Shown here: in pieces, positions 17,527 to 25,613 of the stretch
Layout of the letters: every line of letters begins with the position of its first letter
Position numbering within the stretch: position 1 is the stretch's first letter
Source of the DNA: JAYPHU01 sp964611435
GTDB taxonomy: Bacteria; Pseudomonadota; Alphaproteobacteria; Rhodospirillales; UBA2165
Reading direction: 5' to 3'
Length of the DNA stretch: 64,000 bases
Assembly: GCA_964611435.1 (NCBI GenBank)
Contig: CAZSXT010000007.1
Span: 67,580-131,579, forward strand
Translations under genes and position numbers: made by a program
The notes under the pieces: model-generated
What the model saw: the letters and a program-made list of their open reading frames with translations, nothing else
The model's database searches: none
Told to the model about the DNA's origin: nothing

Positions 17527-18678
17527 ATGAACGACAATTTCCAGGACATTCGGGAATCGGTGCGTGCACTGTGCGCGGAATTTCCGGGCGAATATTGGCG
17601 CAAGCTGGACGCCGCGCGCGCCTATCCGGCGGAATTCGTCCAAAGAATGACTGAGACGGGCTTCTTGGGCGTTCTCATCCCGGAAGTATATGGCGGCAGC
17701 GGGCTCGGCATCGCCGCCGCCTGCGCGATCCTTGAGGAGATTCATAAAAGCGGGGGGAATGCCGCCGCTTGCCACGCCCAGATGTATACGATGGGCACCG
17801 TCCTGCGACACGGCAGCGACGCGCAAAAGGCCGAGTACCTGCCGAAGATCGCGAGTGGAGAATTGCGCCTTCAGGCGTTTGGAGTCACAGAACCCTCCAG
17901 CGGCACCGACGCGACCCGCATCCGCACCATGGCGGTCAAAGATGGCGACAGATATGTGGTCAACGGCCAGAAGGTCTGGACGTCCCGGGCCGAGCATTCG
18001 GATTTGATGCTGCTGTTGGCCCGCACCTCGCCTCGCGAGGATCAGCAAAAGCGCCATGAAGGCATGTCGGTTTTTCTGGTGGACATGCGTGCGGCCAAAG
18101 ACAGCGGCCTCACCATTCGGCCGATCCCAACGATGATTAACCACGCGACGACGGAAGTGTTCTTCGACGATCTTTGCATTCCGGCGGATAGCTTGATCGG
18201 CGAAGAAGGCAAGGGTTTCCGCTATATCCTGGATGGTATGAACGCGGAGAGAATTCTTATCTCCGCCGAGTGCGTGGGCGACGCCCGCTGGTTTATCGAG
18301 AAGGCGTCAACTTATGCCAAGGACCGGAATGTGTTCGGCCGCAGCATCGGCGAAAACCAGGGCATCCAGTTCCCCATCGCCCGCGCCTATGCGGCCAGCG
18401 AGGCGGCAGACCTTATGTCCAAGAAAGCCGCCGCGCTGTTTGATGCCGGCGAGCCGTGCGGCGCAGAAGCCAACATGGCCAAGATGCTCGCCTCCGAAGC
18501 CTCCTGGGAGGCGGCGGAGATGTGCCTGCAGACCCATGGCGGCTACGGATTTGCAGAAGAATATGATGTGGAACGAAAATTCCGGGAGACGCGGCTGTAT
18601 CAGGTGGCGCCCATCTCCACCAACCTGATCCTGTCCTACATTGCCGAGCATGTCCTCGGCCTGCCCCGGTCGTACTAG
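17527..18678 (+). CDS. Acyl-CoA dehydrogenase with catalytic base in the helix-G position
   Basis: FAD enzyme that desaturates an acyl-CoA. The 383-residue product has the full fold: EVYGGSGLGIAAACAILEEI, the FAD motif QAFGVTEPSSGTDATRI, WTSRAEHSDLMLLLAR, RNVFGRSIGENQGIQFPIA and QTHGGYGFAEEYDVERKFRE. The usual C-terminal base in YEGT is missing: this stretch reads YQVAPIS, with Pro near 362. By eye, Glu241 in GMNAERILIS lines up with the alternative base of isovaleryl-CoA and long-chain enzymes. ATG 17527 follows a CGGAGG site; the longer start at 17440 lacks one. The dehydratase gene begins three bases after the stop. A branched or dicarboxylic acyl-CoA is a reasonable substrate guess. Confidence 0.9.
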   Translation: MNDNFQDIRESVRALCAEFPGEYWRKLDAARAYPAEFVQRMTETGFLGVLIPEVYGGSGLGIAAACAILEEIHKSGGNAAACHAQMYTMGTVLRHGSDAQKAEYLPKIASGELRLQAFGVTEPSSGTDATRIRTMAVKDGDRYVVNGQKVWTSRAEHSDLMLLLARTSPREDQQKRHEGMSVFLVDMRAAKDSGLTIRPIPTMINHATTEVFFDDLCIPADSLIGEEGKGFRYILDGMNAERILISAECVGDARWFIEKASTYAKDRNVFGRSIGENQGIQFPIARAYAASEAADLMSKKAAALFDAGEPCGAEANMAKMLASEASWEAAEMCLQTHGGYGFAEEYDVERKFRETRLYQVAPISTNLILSYIAEHVLGLPRSY

Positions 18679-18680
18679 CC

Positions 18681-19544
18681 ATGGCGGATATTGACGAGCT
18701 CCGGAATTGGATCGGCCGCACCGAAGAAGCGAATGATACCGTTCTGCCCCGGCAGTTGGACGCTATGGCCGCAACCCTGGACCGGGATGATGCGCCGGCC
18801 AAGGACGGCCATATTCTGCCTGCCGCCTGGCATTGGATGTACTTTGCCCCGGCCGTCCGTCATGCACAACTCGGCCGCGACGGTCATCCCGGCTCAAGTA
18901 AAAATGGGGGTGAGTTTCTGCCGCCGATCCCTCTGCCCCGGCGCATGTGGGCCGGCAATGAAGTTACCGTGCGCGCGCCCATCCAGGTGGGTGAAAATAT
19001 CCGGCGCACTGCTACCATCGATGACATCAGCGTGAAGGATGGCCGGAGCGGCACCCTCGTCTTTCTGAAAATCCGGAATGCGATCACCGGCGACCGGGGC
19101 GCTGATCTCGACGATGTTCTAACCGCCGTTTACCGGGATGACCCCAAAAAATCTGAACCGCCGAGACAGCCAATACCGGCGCGGACAGATGAGGAATGGA
19201 GCCGCACCATCACTCCCGATCCGGTGTTGCTGTTCCGTTATTCCGCACTGACCTTCAACGGCCATCGGATTCATTACGACCGCGACTATACGACCAAGGT
19301 AGAGGGATATCCGGGTTTGTTGGTGCATGGCCCGCTGACGGCCACGTTGCTGCTGGACCTGGCGCGGCGGGAGCAGCCGGACAAGAACGTCTCCTGGTTC
19401 CGCATCAAGGCCATGTCGCCGCTGTATGATACCGAACCGTTTACGCTGGCCGGCGCGCCTGCCGCTGACAATAAAGCCGATCTCTGGGCGGCGGACGCCA
19501 ACGGCAACCTGGCCATGGAAGCCGACATAAAATTTGGCGGATGA
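18681..19544 (+). CDS. FAS1-like/MaoC-type acyl-CoA hydratase (mesaconyl-C4-CoA hydratase-like)
   Basis: A 287-residue double hot-dog protein resembling mesaconyl-C4-CoA (3-methylfumaryl-CoA) hydratases and HTD2-like dehydratases. The N-terminal part has WHWMYFAPAVRHAQLGRDGH and GEFLPPIPLPRRMWAGNEV, a recognisable signature of that group. The second hot-dog carries LLFRYSALTFNGHRIHYDRD and YPGLLVHGPLTATLLLDLA, with the hydratase Asn/His pair in FNGHRIHYD. It should add water to, or remove it from, an enoyl- or hydroxyacyl-CoA made by the upstream dehydrogenase. Its stop overlaps the next gene's start by four bases (ATGA), coupling it to the glycan cassette. It may instead act on an acyl group destined for a glycan. 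Confidence 0.82.
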   Translation: MADIDELRNWIGRTEEANDTVLPRQLDAMAATLDRDDAPAKDGHILPAAWHWMYFAPAVRHAQLGRDGHPGSSKNGGEFLPPIPLPRRMWAGNEVTVRAPIQVGENIRRTATIDDISVKDGRSGTLVFLKIRNAITGDRGADLDDVLTAVYRDDPKKSEPPRQPIPARTDEEWSRTITPDPVLLFRYSALTFNGHRIHYDRDYTTKVEGYPGLLVHGPLTATLLLDLARREQPDKNVSWFRIKAMSPLYDTEPFTLAGAPAADNKADLWAADANGNLAMEADIKFGG

Positions 19545-21676
19545 TGGCGACGACCGCACCCCGCTTCCGGCCCAATTATCTCCGTTCTCCGGACCTGTTT
19601 GAGATTTGCGCCGCCTATACGTCCGCGCACGCGGCGTTTGATGCCGGGAACTACTATGTGGCGCTGTTGAAAGCGGAAGATGAGGGAGATCGGGAGATCG
19701 CGGCCTTATCCCGGTTGATGTGTGGAAACTATGCCGGCGGCATGGCGGCGCTCACCGCATTGGAAGCCCCCTCAGAGAAGGTCGCTCGGTTTCAATCCCT
19801 GTGCCACTGGATCGCCCGAGATAAGACGGCCGCTCACAGCAGTCTTGAGGAAGCCACAGATACCGCGCTGATCAACCTGATCGGCAAGGATGATCTCCAT
19901 CTCCTGATCATTTGCGGCCCGCACACGGACCGCGCCGTGCCCGACCCGGCCCCGCCCGGCTTCACCCTCCACACCCTGTGCACCAATCGGGACAAAAAGG
20001 CGCCATCGTTGGAGGCTGCCCTTCCCAATGACGTTGAAATCGACGCCGTCATTGTATTCGATGTCTACGGCCCGCGACTGCCGGACGGACTGTTTGAGCT
20101 AGCCGCGCCAATTATTTTCCTGCCTTATGATTTGGACTTCCAGCTGCACCATCAATACGACGATTTATGCCGCGCCGATCTAATCGTTGTGAACTCCGCC
20201 TTTGAGCACGCTTATGCTGATGGTCTTTATCCTGGCCCGGTGACGGCCTATCCGGCTTTTGGCACTGCATTCGCCAACCGCGAGATCGCTGAACCCGCAG
20301 CCGAGAAAGACCTGGACGTTATACATACCGGACTCTCCTTCACCCCCATCATGCGGGAAAAGACCCAGTTTTTATTCCGGCTGGCGGTATTGGATGATGA
20401 GTCGCTAAACATTCAGATCCATCACGGCTTTCTGGACAAGGCAGACTATCTGGAGAAAGTCCGCCGCGCGAAATTCTGGCCGGTGTGCAACGGCCGGAGC
20501 ATCGGCGGCCTTACCGATCGGGTCGCTGATGGCTTGAGCAGCGGCGCCGTGCTTTTTGTCCCGGAGGACGATGTCGCGAGCCGCCTGCTTGATCAGGGCT
20601 CTAGCGCCATCGTGGAAACGCCAGAGGCGAATCTTGAATCACGGTTTCAACAATCGCTCGCGAATTGGACAAGCACCTGGCCTGAGCTCGTGCAGGATTG
20701 GTCGGAGATTGCGGGCGAGCTTCACGAACTTCTGGGCGAGTCGACAACGCGAACGGAGGCGCTCTTTAAATATTGTTTATTCGAGGCGGCACGGCGGCAG
20801 ACCGAGGCTACAGCACAGACAGTCGGCACGAAAGCCGCCGCGATGGATCATAGCCGTGACTGTTCCGGTCTGTTTCATCTACTCTCCCAAACTCTGCAAC
20901 GGCCGGCGGATCAAACCTTGGTCGATCAGGCCAAGGCGACTTTCGATAAGGCGATAGCTCTACATCCTCAGTCTCTGACACTGCCGTTCAATATGGGTAG
21001 GACGCTTTGGGCGCTGGGAGACCGGCAAACGGCAATCCGACTTTTACAACAGGCCGTCGATAACAGTGAGACCGGACACTTCGATCCACGCCACGAAGAC
21101 ATATGGCTGCATCTGTTCAAAGGGACGAACGAGATGATGCCCTATGAAGACTATTTCATGGCGAACGCGTTGGAACTGTCACGCGGGTTCACCAGAGCGC
21201 CGACAGGCCGCGCTGTTATCGCCGCGACGGCGAAAACCTACTTGGCGCTGAACGCTTTGCAGAACAATAATTTCAACGAAGGACACACCCTCCTTGACGA
21301 GGCCTTGTCGGACTTTCCGGACCATTGGCCGGCGGCCAAGCTGCGCTGCAAGACGCTCTACGCCATGGCCGAGAGCGGAAGCCAATCTGATTGGGACGCG
21401 GTCGTCGCAGCGTTTGACCATGCGGTCGAGCTCTATCCCCCGGTAATCAGCGAGCTTGTGCCTTTCGGCATTTCGGCGGAACTGGCCCGCGGCAACGAAG
21501 ACGGGGCGGCGGCCCTCGCCAAGACCTGGGCCTACTTCGCCACCCGGGTAACCTGGGAGAAGGATGACGATCACCCTATCCCAGACGCCACCTGGAAATG
21601 CGTCCACGCCCTCTTTGACAGGCTGCCGGATCATTTGCAGCGGGCGCTTCAGGAACGCTATCCCGGTAAACTGTAG
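19541..21676 (+). CDS. Large glycosyltransferase-like protein with TPR C-terminus
   Basis: A 711-residue cytosolic protein. The central part looks like a CgeB/GT4-type glycosyltransferase: IDAVIVFDVYGPRLPDGLFE, FLPYDLDFQLHHQYDDLCRA, DLIVVNSAFEHAYADGLYPG and RSIGGLTDRVADGLSSGAVL, followed by VLFVPEDD. In these families this last block binds the nucleotide-sugar. From about residue 470 on there are TPR-like helices (LVDQAKATFDKAIALHPQSL, MGRTLWALGDRQTAIRLLQQ, FDHAVELYPPVI). The N-terminal ~90 residues are also helical and repeat-like. The gene overlaps the dehydratase stop by four bases and leads the sugar-activation genes. Donor and acceptor are unknown; a protein-glycan or surface-polymer role is plausible. 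Confidence 0.6.
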   Translation: MMATTAPRFRPNYLRSPDLFEICAAYTSAHAAFDAGNYYVALLKAEDEGDREIAALSRLMCGNYAGGMAALTALEAPSEKVARFQSLCHWIARDKTAAHSSLEEATDTALINLIGKDDLHLLIICGPHTDRAVPDPAPPGFTLHTLCTNRDKKAPSLEAALPNDVEIDAVIVFDVYGPRLPDGLFELAAPIIFLPYDLDFQLHHQYDDLCRADLIVVNSAFEHAYADGLYPGPVTAYPAFGTAFANREIAEPAAEKDLDVIHTGLSFTPIMREKTQFLFRLAVLDDESLNIQIHHGFLDKADYLEKVRRAKFWPVCNGRSIGGLTDRVADGLSSGAVLFVPEDDVASRLLDQGSSAIVETPEANLESRFQQSLANWTSTWPELVQDWSEIAGELHELLGESTTRTEALFKYCLFEAARRQTEATAQTVGTKAAAMDHSRDCSGLFHLLSQTLQRPADQTLVDQAKATFDKAIALHPQSLTLPFNMGRTLWALGDRQTAIRLLQQAVDNSETGHFDPRHEDIWLHLFKGTNEMMPYEDYFMANALELSRGFTRAPTGRAVIAATAKTYLALNALQNNNFNEGHTLLDEALSDFPDHWPAAKLRCKTLYAMAESGSQSDWDAVVAAFDHAVELYPPVISELVPFGISAELARGNEDGAAALAKTWAYFATRVTWEKDDDHPIPDATWKCVHALFDRLPDHLQRALQERYPGKL

Positions 21677-21727
21677 TTCTGCAATTTTTAAGGATTTTCT
21701 GGTATCACCTGAGAAGAGACAGCGGAT

Positions 21728-23329
21728 TTGGCAGGACCCTTGAGCGGAACATTCCTCATCACCTCGGGCGCCTATTGCGGGCCTGAGTTCACGTCGATCT
21801 TCGGCAAGCTGCCCCCGGCCTTTTTACCGGCGGGCGCGCAACGCCTCTATCAGGTGCAAGCCGGCCATATCGGTGGCGTTGCGGGGCGGCGGATTCTATC
21901 CCTGCCGGAAGACTTTGACATTCTGGAACAGGACCGTCGTATCCTCGCCGAACTGGGCTTCGACGTAATCTCCGTCCCCGGCGGGCTGAGCCTCGGGCAA
22001 TCCGTTTCACATGTGCTCGAAACGGCGGACATAGACCGCGGCCCGCTGCACATCCTGCACGGCGATACCCTGCTGCCCGGATTTCCCTACGATCAGCTTG
22101 ATTGCGTTTCCACCGGGCGAACGAGTGAATACACGTCCTGGGCCGAATCCCGCCTGGACGAGACAGGCGCGCTGACGTTCTTTGACGGCCTGCCCGACGG
22201 CGGCGCCCCGGCGGCAGGAGAGCGAACAGTGCTATCGGGCTTCTTTGGTTTCTCGGAAATATCCGTGTACCGGGATGCCCTAAAGACCTCAGGCAACAAT
22301 TTCATCAAGTCACTGAATGTCTATGCCGGGTCACACCCGCTTTCCGAGATCGGGGACGGCGAGTGGCTCGACTTCGGTCACCTGGACACCTATTTCCAGT
22401 CCAAGGCTCAGCTGACCAATGGCCGGGCATTCAACGACTTTCGTTTTTCACGCCGCGCGGTCGAAAAGACCAGCGCCGACGCCGAAAAGATCAACGCCGA
22501 GGTCGATTGGTTCGAGAACGTGCCGGCGGACATAAAGGTCTTTGCCCCTCAGTATCTGGGGCGAAGTGCGGATGGCGCCGGCTATCAGACCGAATATCTC
22601 TATCTATCGTCCCTGGCGGACCTGATGGTGTTCGGGCGGCTGCCAACTTATGTGTGGCAACGCATCTTCACCGCCTGCGACGAATTTCTGCAAACCTGCG
22701 CCCGGCACCGGCCGGATACCAACCTGTCCACGGAATCGCTGTACGGAGAGAAAACCCTGGCCCGGCTGGATCAATACGCATCTCAGTCCGGCACGAACCT
22801 GGCCGGCGGGTGGACCTTCAACGGCGAGTCGCTACCCGGCCTGACAAAAATCGTCGAGATATGCGTCACCGCTATTCCGCCGGTTGAACCGCATCATCAG
22901 CAAATCGTCCACGGCGATTTCTGTTTCAGCAATATCTTCTATGATTTCCGGGCGCACACGATCCGGGTCGTCGATCCACGCGGGTATCTGGGTGAGGCCG
23001 AGGCCTCGATTTACGGCGACGTCCGCTATGACATCGCGAAACTCTATCACTCGGTTGCTGGGTGCTACGATCAGGTGATCGCCGGCCGCTACGATTTAGG
23101 CGGCAGCGGCGCCGATATATCCCTTAGCCTGCCAGACAACGCCGGCGGCGCCTGCCGGGATGCATTCTTCGCCGGGACTTATAACGGCCTGACCCTCGAC
23201 GAGGCGGCCGCCAAACCGATCGCCATCTTGCTGTTTCTTTCCATGCTGCCCCTGCACCGGGACGATGAGCAGCGGCAACGCGCCCTGCTGGCCTGCGCTC
23301 TCCGGCTGTTTCGTGATCTGGACGGCTAG
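21728..23329 (+). CDS. Two-domain sugar nucleotidyltransferase-kinase fusion
   Basis: A 533-residue protein that seems to join two activities. Residues ~1-240 resemble an NTP-transferase fold: a loop GKLPPAFLPAGAQRLYQVQ, then LHILHGDTLLPGFPYDQLD, where the Asp would bind Mg-NTP, then WLDFGHLDTYFQSKAQLTNG. Residues ~280-533 resemble the APH/choline-kinase fold, with catalytic-loop motif IVHGDFCFSNIFYDF and metal-binding VVDPRGYLGEAEASIYGDVR. Kinase followed by nucleotide transfer would make an activated sugar or head group in one protein, as FKP does for fucose with a different fold order. Start TTG 21728 has no strong ribosome site; TTG 21740 is an alternative. The next gene is three bases on. 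Confidence 0.65.
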   Translation: MAGPLSGTFLITSGAYCGPEFTSIFGKLPPAFLPAGAQRLYQVQAGHIGGVAGRRILSLPEDFDILEQDRRILAELGFDVISVPGGLSLGQSVSHVLETADIDRGPLHILHGDTLLPGFPYDQLDCVSTGRTSEYTSWAESRLDETGALTFFDGLPDGGAPAAGERTVLSGFFGFSEISVYRDALKTSGNNFIKSLNVYAGSHPLSEIGDGEWLDFGHLDTYFQSKAQLTNGRAFNDFRFSRRAVEKTSADAEKINAEVDWFENVPADIKVFAPQYLGRSADGAGYQTEYLYLSSLADLMVFGRLPTYVWQRIFTACDEFLQTCARHRPDTNLSTESLYGEKTLARLDQYASQSGTNLAGGWTFNGESLPGLTKIVEICVTAIPPVEPHHQQIVHGDFCFSNIFYDFRAHTIRVVDPRGYLGEAEASIYGDVRYDIAKLYHSVAGCYDQVIAGRYDLGGSGADISLSLPDNAGGACRDAFFAGTYNGLTLDEAAAKPIAILLFLSMLPLHRDDEQRQRALLACALRLFRDLDG

Positions 23330-23332
23330 ACC

Positions 23333-24070
23333 ATGTTGATTACCATCCCCATGGCGGGCGAAAGCCGCCGGTTTCGTGACGCGGGCTTCGAGCAGCCCAA
23401 GTACATGCTACCGTTGAAGGACGGCACGGTCTTTGACCATGCGGTCGGCAGTTTCGAGGACTGTTTTGCCGGCCACGAGTTCCTGTTCATCTACCGGGAC
23501 ATTCAGGACACAAAGCTTTTCATCGAAGAACATTGTGCCGACCTCGGTCTTGCCGACCCGTATCTCGTGGAATTGGAGGCGGTGACAACAGGGCAGGCCG
23601 ACTCGGTTAGGATGGGTTTGGAACGGTCGGGTTTGCCGGCCGAAGACGGCCTCGCCATCTTTAACATTGATACATTCCGGCCCGGCTTTGCCTTCCCTCA
23701 TGACTGGAACTGGGATGACGTCGATGGCTATCTGGAAGTGTTCGAGGGCAGCGGCCCCAACTGGTCCTATGTGCGGCCCTCCGGGTTCGGTGACGGCACG
23801 GTCTTGGAGACCGCCGAAAAGATCGAGATCTCCAATCTTTGTTGTACAGGGCTCTATTACTTCCGCAACGCCGAGACCTTCCGCCGCGCGTTGATGGCGC
23901 ACCGGATCCGCAAGCCGGACACGCGGGAATTCTACGTGGCGCCCATTTACAACGACCTGATCGCGGAAGGGGCGGATATCCGCTACCATCAAATTCCGGC
24001 GGACGCGGTAACGTTTTGCGGCGTACCGGCGGAATATGAAGCGCTGTTCGCCGAGGAAACCGATGACTGA
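23333..24070 (+). CDS. Sugar-phosphate/alcohol-phosphate nucleotidyltransferase
   Basis: A 245-residue single-domain nucleotidyltransferase. The N-terminus ITIPMAGESRRFRDAGFEQP followed by KYMLPLKDGTVFDHAV is the NTP-binding signature (MAGxxxRF...PK). FNIDTFRPGF holds the metal-binding Asp, and VRPSGFGDGTVLETAEK and SNLCCTGLYYFRNAETFRRA complete the fold. It should charge a phosphorylated sugar or polyol with a nucleotide in the cytosol. It lies three bases after the nucleotidyltransferase-kinase fusion and overlaps the WavE-like gene by eight bases, so a shared pathway is likely. The window thus carries two nucleotidyltransferase domains in a row, which suggests two different activated building blocks. 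It is too small for a pyrophosphorylase with a left-handed-helix domain. Confidence 0.82.
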   Translation: MLITIPMAGESRRFRDAGFEQPKYMLPLKDGTVFDHAVGSFEDCFAGHEFLFIYRDIQDTKLFIEEHCADLGLADPYLVELEAVTTGQADSVRMGLERSGLPAEDGLAIFNIDTFRPGFAFPHDWNWDDVDGYLEVFEGSGPNWSYVRPSGFGDGTVLETAEKIEISNLCCTGLYYFRNAETFRRALMAHRIRKPDTREFYVAPIYNDLIAEGADIRYHQIPADAVTFCGVPAEYEALFAEETDD

Positions 24071-25181
24071 TTCCAATCATACCGATGTCTCGGTTGTTGT
24101 GACCGGATTGGTCCGGGATGTGGACTTGTTCTCCCGCAGCCTGGACAGTCTGACCGGCATCCGGGAGGTCAAAGAAGTCATCCTGGCGACCTGGGAAGAG
24201 GAAGCGGCGGACAACGCCGCAACACTGGCGGGCCTCGCCCATCGGTTTGATTTGAACGTCTTGGCCGTGCCGGAACCGCCGCAGTGGAGCGGTAATCTGT
24301 TGAGCCAGATGCTGGCGCTTTATGTCGGGACCAATCACGCGGCCTGCCGCAATATCCTGAAAACCCGCACCGATGTGTTTATCGAGCCGGACGCGCTCAA
24401 GCATGTCTTTGCCAAAGACCGGGCTATTTCTTTGCCCGAAAACATGACAGCGGGCGCGCCGGTGTTCGGAGAGAAAGTCTGTGTCTGGGGTGTGGAGTCC
24501 ACATCGCCCTTCTACATGCACGATCTGTTTTTCTTCGCGTCCAAACCGGACATGTTGAAGCTGGTCAACATGGATGTGCGCTACGACTTTCTCTACAACA
24601 TGACCAAGGAGAAAGTGCATATCCGCCGCTTTATCCACCCGTTTATCCATGAATTCCCGATCCTGGAGAAATTTCTCCACGTGGCCCATGTGCTGGGCGC
24701 GACCGTCGAATTTCCCAACGACTACCGTTACGCCGTGCTGGAAAAGATGCTCGGCGAGCAGCTCTACGTATTGATCCTGGCCCTCTATTACCGGTTGGTG
24801 GCTGCGTATTTCACCAATGACTGGGGACAGGATGACGTCTTTGAGTGGAAGGACGTCCCGGACCAGGTCACCTTTACGCCGGGCGGCACATTGGAAGACG
24901 CCTTTTTCGCCCATCCCGACTACAAAGCGTTGCTGGCCAAAGGCGATTTTCTCTTCAGATCGGTCACCACCGGCGATTTTGCCGACGACGAGCTTGGCCA
25001 ACGATTTGCAAAGGCCAACGCCGAACTGGATGCACTCACAGACCTCCGCACCGCCGGCCTGGCGCACGATTTTGACGGATTCATACAGCGCGCCATGAAC
25101 TACGGTCAAGAGGCGCTGGAGCTGGTTCGCGAGACCTATGGTAAAGAAACCGGCCGCACCGCGGACCCCGCCGTAGATTGA
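24063..25181 (+). CDS. WavE-like lipopolysaccharide/glycan biosynthesis protein
   Basis: A 372-residue protein with the order of the WavE family: VSVVVTGLVRDVDLFSRSLD, then REVKEVILATWEEEAADNAA, and NILKTRTDVFIEPDALKHVF, a signature DxD-like stretch typical of glycosyltransferases of GT-A type. Then SPFYMHDLFFFASKPDMLKL and EKMLGEQLYVLILALYY. WavE is needed for LPS core assembly in Vibrio cholerae and the family is treated as glycosyltransferase-like. ATG 24063 overlaps the stop of the preceding gene (ATGACTGA). A start at 24036 would lie inside that gene and has no reason to be used. The gene ends the cassette; 25 to 30 bases later the cobalamin riboswitch region begins. Confidence 0.75.
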   Translation: MTDSNHTDVSVVVTGLVRDVDLFSRSLDSLTGIREVKEVILATWEEEAADNAATLAGLAHRFDLNVLAVPEPPQWSGNLLSQMLALYVGTNHAACRNILKTRTDVFIEPDALKHVFAKDRAISLPENMTAGAPVFGEKVCVWGVESTSPFYMHDLFFFASKPDMLKLVNMDVRYDFLYNMTKEKVHIRRFIHPFIHEFPILEKFLHVAHVLGATVEFPNDYRYAVLEKMLGEQLYVLILALYYRLVAAYFTNDWGQDDVFEWKDVPDQVTFTPGGTLEDAFFAHPDYKALLAKGDFLFRSVTTGDFADDELGQRFAKANAELDALTDLRTAGLAHDFDGFIQRAMNYGQEALELVRETYGKETGRTADPAVD

Positions 25182-25213
25182 GAATTGACACCTCCACAGA
25201 CTCCCGGTAACCA

Positions 25214-25350
25214 TACTTCCGATGGTTTTCAGCGACTATTCGCTGGAATGAAATGGGAATGCGGTGCGCTTGAGTTAAGCAATCCCGCAACTGCCCCCGC
25301 AACTGTAGGCCGCGATGTCCGCGGCGAGTCAGATACCGGCCATCAGCCCC
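25214..25350 (+). promoter_or_regulatory. Cobalamin riboswitch, short form, upstream of cbtBA
   Basis: The leader has the cobalamin-riboswitch core in order: ATGGGAATGCGGTG, then CCCGCAACTGCCCCCGCAAC, TGTAGG, and near the end GAGTCAGATACCGGCC. Between the B12 box and the last element there is only a 6-bp hairpin (GCCGCG/CGCGGC at about 25309-25325) instead of the large peripheral domain with CACTG and GGGAAGG. It thus looks like the class II (short) kind. It should turn down the cobalt importer when cobalamin is plentiful. Exact ends are approximate. Confidence 0.88.
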
Positions 25351-25368
25351 GCAGGGACTCAATTGTCC

Positions 25369-25390
25369 GTCGCGTCGCGGGGCACGCGAC
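25369..25390 (+). promoter_or_regulatory. Hairpin just before the cbtB ribosome site
   Basis: GTCGCG (25369-25374) pairs with CGCGAC (25385-25390) around a 10-base loop, and the ribosome site CGGAGGG follows four bases later. With no T tract after it, it is not a standard terminator. It fits the expression platform of the riboswitch, blocking or freeing translation of cbtB. Confidence 0.45.
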
Positions 25391-25406
25391 ACACGGAGGG
25401 TGAGCC

Positions 25407-25604
25407 ATGTCGAACCAAATTCAAGCCCAGGTCCAAGAAGCGGCCCAAGAACAGGCTGGACTGCAACAACGCCTTGTCGCCGCGACTGTCGGCGGATTAT
25501 TGGGCGTCTTTCTTTTGATCGGCGTCGGTTTTGCCGGCCAAGACGGTTTCGCCCACAACGCGACGCACGATACCCGGCACGCGACAGGCTTCCCCTGCCA
25601 CTAA
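25407..25604 (+). CDS. cbtB: Cobalt transporter small subunit CbtB
   Basis: A 65-residue membrane protein of the predicted cobalt importer CbtAB. One hydrophobic helix spans about residues 23-43 (LVAATVGGLLGVFLLIGVGF). The family-defining C-terminus HNATHDTRHATGFPCH holds four His and one Cys likely to bind Co(II) on the outer face. A strong site CGGAGGG precedes ATG 25407. CbtA begins nine bases after the stop. The cobalamin riboswitch ahead, together with the cobalamin genes behind it, ties it to cobalt supply for B12. Function in the family was predicted from genome context; direct transport data are sparse as far as I know. Confidence 0.95.
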   Translation: MSNQIQAQVQEAAQEQAGLQQRLVAATVGGLLGVFLLIGVGFAGQDGFAHNATHDTRHATGFPCH

Positions 25605-25613
25605 GCCAACCTC

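Noticed and set aside
17431..18144. N-terminal extension of the DMT transporter frame
   Set aside because: It would run antisense through the acyl-CoA dehydrogenase; the transporter has a natural ATG at 17430.
23661..25214. Long open frame of 517 codons on the minus strand
   Set aside because: It lies antisense to the nucleotidyltransferase and WavE-like genes, which show clear family motifs; its own translation has no recognisable motif and is typical of high-GC shadow frames.
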